This document shows positions 52,337 to 61,945 of a DNA stretch of 64,000 nucleotides, piece by piece. Numbering within the stretch: the stretch's first letter is position 1; each line of letters begins with the position of its first letter. A program made the position numbers and the translations under genes. The DNA is from Roseibium aggregatum IAM 12614 (lineage in GTDB: Bacteria > Pseudomonadota > Alphaproteobacteria > Rhizobiales > Stappiaceae): positions 62,001 through 126,000 of the forward strand of contig NZ_AAUW01000006.1 in assembly GCF_000168975.1 (NCBI RefSeq). The letters are read 5' to 3'. The notes beneath the pieces were generated by a model. It saw nothing but the letters and a program-made list of their open reading frames with translations, had not been told where the DNA came from and ran no database searches.

Positions 52337-53710
52337 ATGTCCAAGTCTCTTACGACGATCAATCCGCTGACCGAGAAGGAAATCAAATCCTATCCCTATA
52401 TGTCTGACGCGGAAGCCATGGCGGTCGTTGAGGCCAGTCACAAGGCATTCCTCGAATGGCGCCATAAAAGCCTGAAGGAGCGTGCCGAAGTGATCGTGGC
52501 GATTGGCGCGGAAATGCGCAAGTCGCAGGACGAGTTTGCCAGGCTGATGACCGACGAAGTGGGCAAGCTGCTCAAGGACAGCCTCGGTGAGGTGAGCCTG
52601 TGCGCCGCCATCTGCGATTATACGGCCAAGATCGGTCCGGAAGCTCTGGCTGACGAGGAGCGCGAGGTCGACAGTGGCAAGGGCTACGTCACGCACTCTC
52701 CCATTGGCGTGGTCTACGGCATTCAGCCGTGGAACTTTCCGGCCTATCAGGCTGTCCGTTATTCGATCGCCAGCCTGATGGCGGGTAACGGCGTTCTGCT
52801 GAAACATGCCGAGGCCTGCACCGGCAGCGGCCTGTTCCTGCGCGATCTTTATGAGCGGGCGGGGCTGCCCAAGGGGCTGTTTGGCGTGCTGCTGATCTCG
52901 CACGATCAGTCGGACAAGATCATTGAAGACGACCGCGTGCGCGGCGTGACGCTGACCGGCAGTGACAAGGCTGGCCGTGTTGTCGGGGCAAAGGCTGCCG
53001 AACTGGTCAAGAAGACGGTGCTCGAGCTGGGCTCCAACGACGCCTATCTGGTGCTGGACGATGCCGACCTCGACCTGGCTGTCAAAACCTGCGTGCAGGG
53101 ACGTATCTATAACAACGGCCAGACCTGCGTGAACGCCAAGAGGTTCATCGTTACCGAGAAGAACTACGATGCTTTCGTCAAGGCCTATGCCGAGGCCTTT
53201 GAAGAGATCAAGCTCGGCGATCCGTCCGACGAAGACACCCAGTTGGGCCCTATGGTCACCAGGAAGCAGCGCGACGAGCTGCACGATCAGGTTCAAAAAA
53301 GCATCGAAAAGGGTGCGCGGCTCGTGGTTGGCGGCAAGATCCCGGACCGCACAGGCTGGTTCTATCCGGCCACCGTGCTGGCGGATGTAAAGCCTGGGCA
53401 GCCCGCCTATGAGGACGAGTTGTTCGGCCCGGCCGCTGCCATTATCCGCGCCAAGGACGAAGAGGATGCCACGCGGATCGCCAACAGCAGCCGCTATGGT
53501 CTGGGCGGAGGGATCTTCAGCAAGGACACGGAACGTGCCCGCAAGCTGGCGACGGAGCATTTCGACACCGGCATGGTCTTCATCAATACGTTCAACGTCG
53601 CCTACCCGACGATGCCCTTTGGCGGCGTGAAGACGTCGGGCTACGGGCGGGAGCATGGCCCGGAAGGGCTGAAGGAGTTCGTCAACGTCAAGTCCATCCG
53701 CATCGGTTGA
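52337..53710 (+). CDS. NAD(P)-dependent aldehyde dehydrogenase (succinate-semialdehyde type)
   Basis: This is a 457-residue ALDH superfamily enzyme that oxidises an aldehyde to its acid. It contains SPIGVVYGIQPWNFPAYQ (Asn for oxyanion, near residue 132), VTLTGSDKAGRVVGA (cofactor), the general base in TVLELGSNDAYLVLDDAD (Glu near 229) and the nucleophile in NNGQTCVNAKRFIV (Cys near 263). PFGGVKTSGYGREHG closes the fold. The overall pattern is closest to short succinate-semialdehyde dehydrogenases. The ATG at 52337 follows aaggaaat; the longer open frame upstream overlaps the MBL-like gene and is ignored. A terminator follows. Confidence 0.9.
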   Translation: MSKSLTTINPLTEKEIKSYPYMSDAEAMAVVEASHKAFLEWRHKSLKERAEVIVAIGAEMRKSQDEFARLMTDEVGKLLKDSLGEVSLCAAICDYTAKIGPEALADEEREVDSGKGYVTHSPIGVVYGIQPWNFPAYQAVRYSIASLMAGNGVLLKHAEACTGSGLFLRDLYERAGLPKGLFGVLLISHDQSDKIIEDDRVRGVTLTGSDKAGRVVGAKAAELVKKTVLELGSNDAYLVLDDADLDLAVKTCVQGRIYNNGQTCVNAKRFIVTEKNYDAFVKAYAEAFEEIKLGDPSDEDTQLGPMVTRKQRDELHDQVQKSIEKGARLVVGGKIPDRTGWFYPATVLADVKPGQPAYEDELFGPAAAIIRAKDEEDATRIANSSRYGLGGGIFSKDTERARKLATEHFDTGMVFINTFNVAYPTMPFGGVKTSGYGREHGPEGLKEFVNVKSIRIG

Positions 53711-53733
53711 CGGCAGAAGCAAGACACGAGGAG

Positions 53734-53758
53734 GGGCCGGTGTAACCGGCCCTTTTTT
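53734..53758 (+). terminator. Rho-independent terminator after aldehyde dehydrogenase
   Basis: A 7-8-bp stem (gggccggt / accggccc) is followed by six T residues, 23 bp after the stop. Confidence 0.9.
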
Positions 53759-53954
53759 GTGTCGGGACATAGAAAGGGACATCGGGGCCTGCCATTGAGA
53801 TTAGGCCGGTGCAGACACGACCTGACTGATAGCGCTGGTCACAAGACCATATGCCAATCTGCCAAGAAATCGGGAAGTGCGTAGAAACGAGGAGGAGATC
53901 CAAACCCGGAGCCAAGCGCTCAAGGTGCCGAAGTCGGCAACGCAAGGATGGAAA

Positions 53955-54044
<90 letters not shown>

Positions 54045-54688
54045 GTCGCAAGCGTCACCCGCTTGAGTGGGGCGCAATATACCCATGGCGCGACCAAGTG
54101 CAAGCACTTGAACAAGTTTTTTTTATCGTCCCCGGTCGTTGTGGATTGCCGGGGCATTCAGGCAAAGAGTGAACAGGTGAAAAACCGCCGGAATGCGGCG
54201 CGAAAAGCGCCAGGACACGGATCCAAAAATCATGTGTGCTACCCTGCCGGCAAGGCTGGGCCGGGTGGGTTCAATGGCATGGCGGCAGGGGTGTGACTGC
54301 ACAGAATCAGAGTTGAAACCCGGCTGGCGGGACGAGATTTACGGGATAGCGTCCTTGCAAGGCCTCGCTGCTGGCGTGAAGCTGGCAGAACAGGCAAGCG
54401 TTCCCTTTCGCGTCCATAGGTGCTTGTCCGAGGGGGCGTGTGCAAGGTGTTTCGTGAGTTGGCGCAATGCAACCTTTAATTTAGGAGCTCTCATGTGCAA
54501 GCAAGCGAGAGGAAAAACACTTGCGAAGCCGGGGAACCAAAGTCACAAGAATGTGTTGAATATCAAATCTTGTTCCTCTGCCGGGTGCTATTACCCTAAA
54601 GGAATGCTCAACATCCGGCGGCTAATATTTGAAAGCCTCACTGGAGCAGGGCACTCCGTTTTTAATATGCAATGCTGAAAGCAGAACG

Positions 54689-55015
54689 ATGATCAGTGTT
54701 TTGAAGTTTTTATTCCGCATCTTTGGCTATGGCTTTGTCGCCGTCGCAATTATCGCCGGCATCTCCGACGCAAGTTCTTCGATTGCTCTTTCGGAAATCC
54801 ACCTCGCTCAGCTTGGCCAGGTCTGGCAGGACCTTTCACCAGCTTCCCTTGCAGTGGCGGAAGCCCACATCGTGGCCACGTTCGATGCGACGGTGTGGCA
54901 GACCCTGAAACAGACTGTGCTGACATGGCCGGTCTGGGCCGTGTTCGCCCCCATTGGGCTTGTGTTCCTCTGGCTCGGGGCAAAACGGCGGAGCCAGCGA
55001 GCGCTCTACGCCTGA
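54689..55015 (+). CDS. Small two-TM membrane protein of unknown function
   Basis: The 108-residue protein has an N-terminal hydrophobic segment (FLFRIFGYGFVAVAIIAGIS, about 5-27), a polar middle (HLAQLGQVWQDLSPASL, FDATVWQTLKQTVL) and a second membrane helix (WPVWAVFAPIGLVFLWLGA, about 78-97) followed by a basic tail KRRSQRALYA. Both termini are probably cytoplasmic. I know no function for it. The ATG at 54689 gives the conserved-looking hydrophobic start; an in-frame ATG 60 bp upstream adds an unrelated leader. msrA lies 170 bp downstream. Confidence 0.7.
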   Translation: MISVLKFLFRIFGYGFVAVAIIAGISDASSSIALSEIHLAQLGQVWQDLSPASLAVAEAHIVATFDATVWQTLKQTVLTWPVWAVFAPIGLVFLWLGAKRRSQRALYA

Positions 55016-55185
55016 TACGACCATTCTCCGGAGGGCAAAGCGGCCCAAAGGTTCACGGCCGGACACTCTTGCGTGACGGGCCTCTTGGAAACCGCGTGCT
55101 GCTGCGCCACATTATGCTCCTGAAATCAGCCGGCCCGATCCAGTGACAATCACGGGTAACGTGCCGGCAAACGCGGGAGAGTGCC

Positions 55186-55851
55186 ATGTCGTTCATGACG
55201 ATGCTGACAAAGAAATTTTCGCTGCCGGCCAAGGACGAGGCCCTGCCGGGGCGTGCCGAAGCCATCCGGCCGGCCGAGCCGCATTTCGTCAACGGACGGC
55301 CGCTGGCAGGTCCCTATCCGGACAACATGAAAACCCTTGTCGTCGGCATGGGCTGCTTCTGGGGTGCCGAACGCCTGTTCTGGCAATTGCCCGGTGTCTA
55401 CGTCACGGCAGTTGGCTATGCGGGCGGCTACACGCCGAACCCGACCTATCATGAAACCTGCACCGGGCGCACGGGCCACACCGAAGTGGTTCTGGTCGTC
55501 TACGACCCGGCAGAGATTTCTCTGGGCGAGCTGCTCAAGGTCTTCTGGGAAAATCACGACCCGACCCAGGGCATGCGCCAGGGCAATGATACCGGAACCC
55601 AGTATCGGTCTGCGATCTATGTAAAGGATGGCGGTGATCTTGCGCAGGCCGAACAGTCCCGGCAAGCCTATCAGGCGGCTCTGAAGGCCGGTGGTGTGAC
55701 CAGCAGCATCACGACCGAGATCCGGGAACTGGATAGTTTCTACTTTGCCGAAGACTACCACCAGCAGTACCTGGCCAAGAACCCGGCCGGCTATTGCGGC
55801 ATAGGCGGCACGGGCGTCTCGTGCCCCGTCGGGTTGGGTCAGACCGCCTGA
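55186..55851 (+). CDS. msrA: Peptide methionine-S-sulfoxide reductase MsrA
   Basis: MsrA reduces the S-epimer of methionine sulfoxide in proteins after oxidative damage. The 221-residue protein has the catalytic motif [12 protein letters not shown] (nucleophile Cys near residue 56), [23 protein letters not shown] split as [15 protein letters not shown] and [15 protein letters not shown], and [19 protein letters not shown] (resolving cysteine) near the C terminus. The extra N-terminal 40 residues are typical of the long alphaproteobacterial form; there is no signal peptide, so it is cytoplasmic. A clear terminator follows. Confidence 0.95.
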   Translation: MSFMTMLTKKFSLPAKDEALPGRAEAIRPAEPHFVNGRPLAGPYPDNMKTLVVGMGCFWGAERLFWQLPGVYVTAVGYAGGYTPNPTYHETCTGRTGHTEVVLVVYDPAEISLGELLKVFWENHDPTQGMRQGNDTGTQYRSAIYVKDGGDLAQAEQSRQAYQAALKAGGVTSSITTEIRELDSFYFAEDYHQQYLAKNPAGYCGIGGTGVSCPVGLGQTA

Positions 55852-55883
55852 CGGCCGCACCAAATTCCGGCTTCCTGTAGCAA

Positions 55884-55917
55884 GGGGCAGCGCCTGCGAA
55901 GGCGCTGCCCCGTTTTT
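55884..55917 (+). terminator. Rho-independent terminator after msrA
   Basis: A 12-bp stem (ggggcagcgcct / aggcgctgcccc), loop gcga, is followed by gttttt. Confidence 0.92.
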
Positions 55918-56124
55918 GTCTGCGTGGTTCAGTCCCGGTCATACAGGGTAGCGTTGGGGCACTCTTGAAAGACCTGGCCACCTTCCGCAGAAGCGCTGGT
56001 GCTGCGGCAATAACATCTTCCCGGACTTTGTTGTGTAGCAACTACCATAAGTAGAAATTTCAGAATTTCTTAAAGTTACACTGCGAACGTCGATCCAACG
56101 CAGGTGCGTTGAAGGATCGATTCG

Positions 56125-56448
56125 GTGAGCCGTTCGGCAAAAATTTTCGTGGCGGGATATTTTCTGGCGAGCTGTGTGCTGATGCTGGTCGGCGCACTGG
56201 TGCCTGCCCGTGAAGGGCCGGTGGCGGTGTTCGCATGGCCTTGGGGCGACAGCGCGGTCTCCGTCATTGCCAGATCGGGCGGTCCGGTGCTGTTCGTCGG
56301 GGACAGAAACTGGGTGGCGCTCACCGAGGCAGGCGAACAGCAGTCCATTGCAAGTCTTTACCGCTCGGGGGCAGGATTTGTGGCCTCATCCTTCATTGCG
56401 CAAGCCTGTGCACGACTAAGCGGTGTCTCCCTGGAGCAGATGAAATGA
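56125..56448 (+). CDS. Small membrane-anchored protein coupled to a chemoreceptor
   Basis: The 107-residue protein has one N-terminal membrane segment ([20 protein letters not shown], about 9-28) and an approximately 75-residue domain outside it ([53 protein letters not shown]). I know no family. It starts at a GTG (56125). Its stop overlaps the ATG of the chemoreceptor gene as ATGA, so the two proteins are made together and probably interact; it may supply the periplasmic sensing part that the receptor lacks, which is inference. Confidence 0.6.
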   Translation: MSRSAKIFVAGYFLASCVLMLVGALVPAREGPVAVFAWPWGDSAVSVIARSGGPVLFVGDRNWVALTEAGEQQSIASLYRSGAGFVASSFIAQACARLSGVSLEQMK

Positions 56449-57944
56449 AAATGGTGGAAATGTCTCAAGCGGATCAGCTTTCCGGCCTGGACCAGTTCCG
56501 GCAGAAATTTGCCCGGATGTTGATCCACTTTATCTGGATCAACGTCTTCCTCGTCATGGGAACGGCCTGGTGGGTCGGCAACGTTTCGCTTGTGGCGGTC
56601 TGCGGCGCAGCACTGCTGTTGGGTGTGGCTGCCACCGGCACCTGGGTGAAATTCGGATCCGGTGTCGAAACGCGCCTGGCCACATCCATGTCACTTGCAG
56701 GTCTGGTTGCCCTGTTCGTAGCCGCTCTGGCGGTGCCGGACGGGCAGATTTCCTATCAGCTCGATGCGCATATGTATTTCTTCGCCGTTCTGGCGATCCT
56801 GGCAAGCTGGGTCGACTGGCGGGCGCTGGTCGCCTATGCAGCCGTGGTTGCCGTGCATCACCTTGTGCTGAATTTCGCCATGCCCTGGGCCGTTTTCCCC
56901 GGCGGAGCCGATTTCAGCCGCGTGGTGTTTCATGCGGTCATCGTGGTTGCGGAAGTCGCTGCCCTGTGGTGGATGACCGACAGCCTGGCACGAGCGTTTG
57001 CCACGTCCGACAAGGCGCGTGAGGATGCTGAGGCAGCCCGTTCCCGGTCATTGGCGTTGCAACAGCAGACCGCGCAGCACGACGAAACGGAGCGCGCCAA
57101 GCAACAGGCGATCAACGAACGTATCCTCGCTTTTGAAGGCGATATCGCTGCCAAGCTCGATGCAGTCGGTCTGAAGGTGCGCGAAATGCGGGACGCAGCT
57201 TCCGAACTTGGAGCGGTGGCCGAGAACACGTCTGCGCGTGCAGGATCCGTTTCGGATGCGTCCGAAACGGCCTCGTCCAACGTCCAGATGGTCGCCTCCG
57301 CCGCCGAGGAACTGTCTTCCTCGATTGCCGAAATTTCCCGCCAGGTCGAACAGACCACCAGCATCGTCAACAGGGCGACAGAAAACGCGCAAACCAGCAA
57401 CAGCAAGGTCGCGGGTCTTGCCAATGCGGCCAACAGGATCGGTGAGGTCGTCACACTGATCCAGGCGATTGCCGAACAGACCAACCTACTGGCGCTCAAC
57501 GCCACCATCGAGGCAGCCCGTGCAGGCGAAGCGGGCAGGGGCTTTGCCGTTGTCGCGGCCGAGGTCAAGGAACTGGCCACGCAAACGTCCAAGGCAACGG
57601 AAGAGATTGGCGCCCAGATCGCGGCGATCCAGGCGGAGACAAAGGATGCGGTAGACTCCATCGGCGTGATTGCAGCGACGATGGACGAGGTCAACAGTTA
57701 CACGGCCGCCATTGCCGCCGCCGTCGGTGAACAGGGCTCGGCGACGCAGGAAATCTCGCGCAACGTGGCAGAAGCCGCGGATGGAACCGGGCGGGTCGCC
57801 AACAACATCGACGGCGTGCGGGAATCGGTCGAGCGCACCAGCCACTCGGTCGGGTCCATGGTCGAGGCGGCCGAAACCCTCGATCTGGAAACCCAGGACA
57901 TGCGCCGGGCCATTACCGCCTTTCTGAAGGACGTTGCGGCCTGA
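56445..57944 (+). CDS. Methyl-accepting chemotaxis protein with multi-TM sensor region
   Basis: The 499-residue chemoreceptor has about six membrane helices in residues 25-185 (for example [19 protein letters not shown] and [20 protein letters not shown]) in place of a periplasmic ligand-binding domain. A coiled-coil linker follows ([20 protein letters not shown]) and then the signalling hairpin, whose conserved tip [20 protein letters not shown] lies near residue 342. The ATG at 56445 overlaps the preceding stop (ATGA), with ggag 9 bases upstream. No che genes are near. Ligand sensing within the membrane or through the coupled small protein is inferred. Confidence 0.9.
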   Translation: MKMVEMSQADQLSGLDQFRQKFARMLIHFIWINVFLVMGTAWWVGNVSLVAVCGAALLLGVAATGTWVKFGSGVETRLATSMSLAGLVALFVAALAVPDGQISYQLDAHMYFFAVLAILASWVDWRALVAYAAVVAVHHLVLNFAMPWAVFPGGADFSRVVFHAVIVVAEVAALWWMTDSLARAFATSDKAREDAEAARSRSLALQQQTAQHDETERAKQQAINERILAFEGDIAAKLDAVGLKVREMRDAASELGAVAENTSARAGSVSDASETASSNVQMVASAAEELSSSIAEISRQVEQTTSIVNRATENAQTSNSKVAGLANAANRIGEVVTLIQAIAEQTNLLALNATIEAARAGEAGRGFAVVAAEVKELATQTSKATEEIGAQIAAIQAETKDAVDSIGVIAATMDEVNSYTAAIAAAVGEQGSATQEISRNVAEAADGTGRVANNIDGVRESVERTSHSVGSMVEAAETLDLETQDMRRAITAFLKDVAA

Positions 57945-57975
57945 CGGCAGGTCTTTGCCAGGATGTGATTGCCTG

Positions 57976-58004
57976 AAACCGGCGGCCAGCCCGCCGGTTT
58001 TTTC
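57976..58004 (+). terminator. Rho-independent terminator after the chemoreceptor gene
   Basis: A 10-bp stem (aaaccggcgg / ccgccggttt), loop ccagc, continues into a T-run. Confidence 0.9.
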
Positions 58005-58145
58005 GTGCGTTCCGTCATGTGAAGGCCTGCCGGGTTGACCTGATGCCGCTTGAATGCCATGAGCCGCTGCTAATAGACCAGCGGCGTGGGCGGCAACGCG
58101 CCACGCTGACGGCATTCTTCACCCTTGCGGACACTGACGCCTACG

Positions 58146-60002
58146 ATGCCTGCCTCTCCCCTCCGGCCCGGATCGGTCCTTCTGCTGGATCTGTTGAAGC
58201 AGCGCTCGGCGCTGCTGTTTCAGGCACCGGAGGAGGTCATCTCCTGCACCCGGCTCGACGAAGTCAGGGGCTGCCTCGAACGGCTGGAGGCGGCCCAAGA
58301 AGAAGGGCGCTATGCCGCTGGCTTTCTCGCCTATGAACTGGGGTTTGCCTTCGAGGAAAAGCTGCGTCAGCGGTTTCTGGAAACCGGTGAGCCTTTGCTG
58401 TGGTTCGGGCTTTACGATGCGCCTGAGGAACTGGACCTTGCCGAAGCAGGAGCCTTGCTGGCAAGCGCTGCGGATGGGGCCAAGGCTGCCATCGGCAAGC
58501 CGGAGTTCGACATGGACAGGGCCGCCTACGACACGGCTTTCGCCCGCGTGCGCGGCCATCTCGCGAAGGGCGACATCTATCAGGTCAACCTGACCATGCG
58601 CGCAAGGTTCCGCCACCAGGGAGCGCCTGAACAGATCTTCCAGGATCTTCTACGCCGCCAGCCGGTGGAGTTCGCCGCCTTCCTGCGCCTTGAAGACCGG
58701 ACGATCCTGTCGCTTTCGCCGGAACTGTTTCTGGAGCGTCAGGGAACGCGCCTGCGAACCAGGCCGATGAAAGGCACCGCGCCCCGGGGGCGCTACGCAT
58801 CGGAGGACGCCACAATTGCACGTACGCTTTCGAGCGATCCCAAGCAGCGGTCTGAAAACACCATGATCGTGGATCTGATGCGCAACGACCTGTCGCGCAT
58901 TGCCGAAACCGATTCGGTGAAGGTGACCAAATTGTGCGAGGTAGAGCGCTACCAGAGCCTTCACCAGATGACCTCCACGGTGGAGGTCGAGGTGCCGGGG
59001 CACGTCGGGTTTGCCAGCATCACCGAACATCTGTTTCCCTGCGGTTCGATCACCGGAGCGCCGAAGCTCAGTGCCATGCAGATTGCCCACGACCTGGAGA
59101 CAGGCCCGCGCGGCGTCTACACCGGCTCCATCGGTTACCTTGCGCCCGGTGGCGACTTCCGCCTGAACGTCGCGATCCGGACACTGGTGCTGCGAGAAGA
59201 TGGCAGCGGCGAAGCGGGAACCGGGTCCGGCGTGATCTTCGACAGCGGTGCGTCTCCCGAATATGACGAATGCGCCCTGAAGCTGCGGTTCATGAGCGAG
59301 GAGACGCCTGCCTTTGAGCTGATCGAGACACTGGCCTACCACCCGGGCGACGGTTATCTGCTTCTGGAACGGCACATGCAGCGCCTTGAGGCTTCAGCCG
59401 CCTATTTCGGCTTCCGTTTCCAGGCGGACGACATTCGTGCGGAACTCCTGCGGCAGAGCCGCGCCTTTGCCGGCTCCAGACGTGTGCGTCTGTTGTTGTC
59501 GGCAGATGGCGGCGTTTCGGTCAGCTCGACGGATCTGCCTCCGGCAGGCGAGGAGGCCGTCTTCAATCTCGTCATCGCGCAAGAAAGCACGCAGTCCTCG
59601 GACAGGTTCCTGTTCCACAAGACCACCAACCGTGCCTTTTACGATGACACGCGTCAGCGCTATCAGGCGCAAACCGGTTGCCAGGAGGTGCTGTTCCTGA
59701 ACGAGAATGGCTATCTCACCGAAGGCAGCTACACGACCCTCTTCGTCAGGAAGAACGGCAGATTGCTGACCCCGGCGCTTCGCCACGGACTGCTGCCCGG
59801 CACGTTCCGGGCAGGCCTGTTGGAGCGCGGCCTCGCCAGCGAAGCGGATCTGACACCGCAGGATCTGCAGGAAGCCGAAGACGTCTACGTCGGCAATTCC
59901 GTGCGCGGTCTGATACGGGCGCACCTGCTTTCAGAACAGGAGGCGGGGCTCTGGCGCATCGAAGCCGGCCAGCAAAGCCAAGCCGCGCGCAAGGCCGGTT
60001 GA
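58146..60002 (+). CDS. PabB-PabC fusion: aminodeoxychorismate synthase component I / ADC lyase
   Basis: The protein makes 4-aminobenzoate for folate synthesis. The first half (about residues 1-395) is the chorismate-binding PabB domain, with GDIYQVNLTMRARF, the RPMKGTAPRG motif (Lys of the PabB-type PIKGT, near residue 208), DLMRNDLSRIAE and CGSITGAPKLSAMQ. The second half (about 410-600) is a fold-type IV PLP lyase like PabC, with FLFHKTTNRAFYDD (PLP lysine near 491) and FLNENGYLTEGSYTTLFV. Both activities are thus on one 618-residue chain. No pabA is nearby. The ATG at 58146 has only a weak ribosome site, so the start is tentative. Confidence 0.87.
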   Translation: MPASPLRPGSVLLLDLLKQRSALLFQAPEEVISCTRLDEVRGCLERLEAAQEEGRYAAGFLAYELGFAFEEKLRQRFLETGEPLLWFGLYDAPEELDLAEAGALLASAADGAKAAIGKPEFDMDRAAYDTAFARVRGHLAKGDIYQVNLTMRARFRHQGAPEQIFQDLLRRQPVEFAAFLRLEDRTILSLSPELFLERQGTRLRTRPMKGTAPRGRYASEDATIARTLSSDPKQRSENTMIVDLMRNDLSRIAETDSVKVTKLCEVERYQSLHQMTSTVEVEVPGHVGFASITEHLFPCGSITGAPKLSAMQIAHDLETGPRGVYTGSIGYLAPGGDFRLNVAIRTLVLREDGSGEAGTGSGVIFDSGASPEYDECALKLRFMSEETPAFELIETLAYHPGDGYLLLERHMQRLEASAAYFGFRFQADDIRAELLRQSRAFAGSRRVRLLLSADGGVSVSSTDLPPAGEEAVFNLVIAQESTQSSDRFLFHKTTNRAFYDDTRQRYQAQTGCQEVLFLNENGYLTEGSYTTLFVRKNGRLLTPALRHGLLPGTFRAGLLERGLASEADLTPQDLQEAEDVYVGNSVRGLIRAHLLSEQEAGLWRIEAGQQSQAARKAG

Positions 60003-60033
60003 AGATCGCAAACGCAGAGGGATCACCAGCGTT

Positions 60034-60678
60034 TCAGGCGTTGTCCCAGGGAATGACCGTCAGCTCCGGCCACAGCGCTTTCATCCGCTCCGCCTTTTCC
60101 CCATAGGTCTCCGGGTTCGGCTGGGTGTAATTGGGCACCAGACGCATGCCGAACAGGTTGGCAAGGCCGAAAGGCGCATGCAGCAGCATGCGCCCGTCCT
60201 GTGTCAGCCGCGCCGCCACCGCATGGGTGCGTGAGGCATAGGTCGTCAGGGAATCCATTGCGCAGTCGAGTGGGCGGTAGGGTCTTCCGAAACGCTGCTG
60301 ATACCACAGGTGTACACGGGCCTGATTTCGCACCTCCAGCAGGCTGACCCACTCCGGCAGAGCTTCGTTGACCTTGCCAATGATGGCGTCTTCGGCTTCG
60401 TAGGAGAGATCCTGTCCGTCGAAATAGATGATGTCGAAGTCCTTGATGCCGTGCAGCATGGGACGGTTGGTGAGGACGTTCCAGACGGTCTGGTAGATGC
60501 CGCCAGATACGAGCCAGGCATCCGGCAGGTCAAGATCGCGAACTGTCGTCAGAATTTCCATCACATGGGGAATGGATCGGATGATCTGCTCAAGCCTTGC
60601 CAGCCGCGTGTCTTCGCTCGCCCCATAGGGATCGCCCAACGTTGCGTCGCGTTCGTTCATCTGCAAATCGGCGCTCAT
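60034..60678 (-). CDS. Nucleotidyltransferase family protein (COG3575-like)
   Basis: The 214-residue protein matches the bacterial nucleotidyltransferase family once called DUF925. Its signature is DAWLVSGGIYQTVWN (GG motif, about residue 55), followed by HGIKDFDIIYFDGQDLSYEA with the DxD-like metal ligands, RNQARVHLWYQQRFG and SLTTYASRTHAVAARL. The C terminus reads GLANLFGMRLVPN. The target molecule is unknown. It converges with the pabBC fusion, with 31 bp between the stops. Confidence 0.86.
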   Translation of the reverse strand: MSADLQMNERDATLGDPYGASEDTRLARLEQIIRSIPHVMEILTTVRDLDLPDAWLVSGGIYQTVWNVLTNRPMLHGIKDFDIIYFDGQDLSYEAEDAIIGKVNEALPEWVSLLEVRNQARVHLWYQQRFGRPYRPLDCAMDSLTTYASRTHAVAARLTQDGRMLLHAPFGLANLFGMRLVPNYTQPNPETYGEKAERMKALWPELTVIPWDNA

Positions 60679-60873
60679 GTGCGGGTCCTCATTTGGCGAG
60701 AGGACAACCTATCCGATTCTGAGGTGATCGCGAGCCTTGCGAGGCGACGAACTTTCGCATCAGGACTCGGCGTGGCACGACGGACGTCACAGGTTCGGGG
60801 CCGGCACTGACTTGACATGAGCGGCGTCGACGCCATCTCTTTCGAGTGCGCTTTGAGACTTCAGGAATTGCCG

Positions 60874-61191
60874 ATGAACACCTTGCCACGCAAATATGTG
60901 ATCGCTGCACTGGCCGCTTGCGGGGCGGTTCTCGTGACCGCTCTCCCGTCCGCCGCTCAATCCGGACGGCCGAATTCCACCACCATGTCGTGCGGCCAGG
61001 CCCAGTCCATGATCAATCAGCGCGGCGCTGTTGTGATGAGCACCGGACGATATACGTTCGACCGCTATGTGGCCAACCGGAGCTTCTGCCAGCACGGAGA
61101 GGTTACGCGCCGGGACTACATCCCGACGAAGGACAATGCGAAATGCTACGTGCTTCGCTGCGTCAATCCCCAGCCCTGGCGGTACGACTGA
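60874..61191 (+). CDS. Secreted four-cysteine small protein (paralog 1)
   Basis: The 105-residue product has a signal peptide (VIAALAACGAVLVTALPSAAQ, cleavage near residue 28). The mature domain of about 75 residues has four cysteines in TMSCGQAQSMINQRGAVV, FDRYVANRSFCQHGEVTR, and YIPTKDNAKCYVLRC. The arrangement Cys-X35-40-Cys-X18-Cys-X4-Cys suggests two disulfides. The ATG at 60874 follows aggaattg. A paralog with the same pattern lies 356 bp downstream. No function is known to me. Confidence 0.72.
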   Translation: MNTLPRKYVIAALAACGAVLVTALPSAAQSGRPNSTTMSCGQAQSMINQRGAVVMSTGRYTFDRYVANRSFCQHGEVTRRDYIPTKDNAKCYVLRCVNPQPWRYD

Positions 61192-61546
61192 GCGGCCGCC
61201 GGTCAAAGCTCATTGGCCACTTCGTTGCAAACGGCATACGGTGCCGGCTTTGACGCACTCAGGCTCGCGCGGCTTTCCGGCCGGGGGAGGCAGGCCTTAG
61301 CGCGTTGCCGGTCACAGGTGGCCATACGCTCGGACGTAGCGTTAAACGAGCGCGCTCCCAAACAGCGAACTGAGGCAGATGTCTTAACCGCCTTGCAGTC
61401 TTTTCTTGCTATTTCACAAGCTGACGGGGCAATGCTGTGTTGCAATTCGAAACCGTTCCACAAATATGAAATGCGGATTGCCCACTGCTGGAAAACTCAG
61501 ACATTTAATACATGACTTCGCCTGAATACTCAGGAAAGGCCTTGCG

Positions 61547-61885
61547 ATGAACGAGAATAATACAAGAAAACCGCTAATAATCGCGAAGTTCGCGCTTCAG
61601 GCAGGCCTGTTCATGGGGGCGGCTCTTGTGCCTGTGCTGCAGGCCGAAGCGCAGACCCGGCGCCAGCCGGACACCACTCAACTGACCTGTGCCCAGACCC
61701 AGGATCTGATCAAGAGGTTCGGTGGCATCAATCTGAAGTCCGGGCCCTACAAGTTCGACCGCTTCGTGTCTGGCCGGAACCAGTGTTTCTCGGGGCAGAC
61801 CGTGCGCCCGACGTTCGTGCCGACGAAGGACGAGCCGAAGTGTTCCGTTCTGGTCTGCGCCGAGATGGGGCAGACCCGCCAGTAA
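61547..61885 (+). CDS. Secreted four-cysteine small protein (paralog 2)
   Basis: The 112-residue product has a signal peptide (FALQAGLFMGAALVPVLQAEA, cleavage near residue 35) and the same mature fold as its neighbour: QLTCAQTQDLIKRFGGI, then GPYKFDRFVSGRNQC, TFVPTKDEPKCSVLVC. Shared features with paralog 1 are C..Q..I, the Y.FDR.V segment, PTKD..KC and V..C. About 40 percent of mature positions look identical by eye. The 355-bp gap before it (61192-61546) has no gene. It ends at a terminator shared with pheT. Confidence 0.75.
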   Translation: MNENNTRKPLIIAKFALQAGLFMGAALVPVLQAEAQTRRQPDTTQLTCAQTQDLIKRFGGINLKSGPYKFDRFVSGRNQCFSGQTVRPTFVPTKDEPKCSVLVCAEMGQTRQ

Positions 61886-61887
61886 AA

Positions 61888-61922
61888 AAGGCCGCGCGAT
61901 GGTGTTTCGCGCGGCCTTGTTT
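61888..61922. terminator. Bidirectional terminator between the secreted-protein gene and pheT
   Basis: A 12-bp stem (aaggccgcgcga / tcgcgcggcctt) has T-runs on both sides: gttt on the plus strand and a run of six T on the minus strand. It serves the converging genes ending at 61885 and 61946. Confidence 0.9.
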
Positions 61923-61945
61923 CATTCAGTCTTCTGAAAAGCCGA

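Noticed and set aside
54493..54678. 61-codon frame after aggagctctc
   Set aside because: The ribosome site is good, but the peptide is Lys/Cys-rich and featureless and the region is otherwise noncoding. There is no supporting evidence beyond the site.
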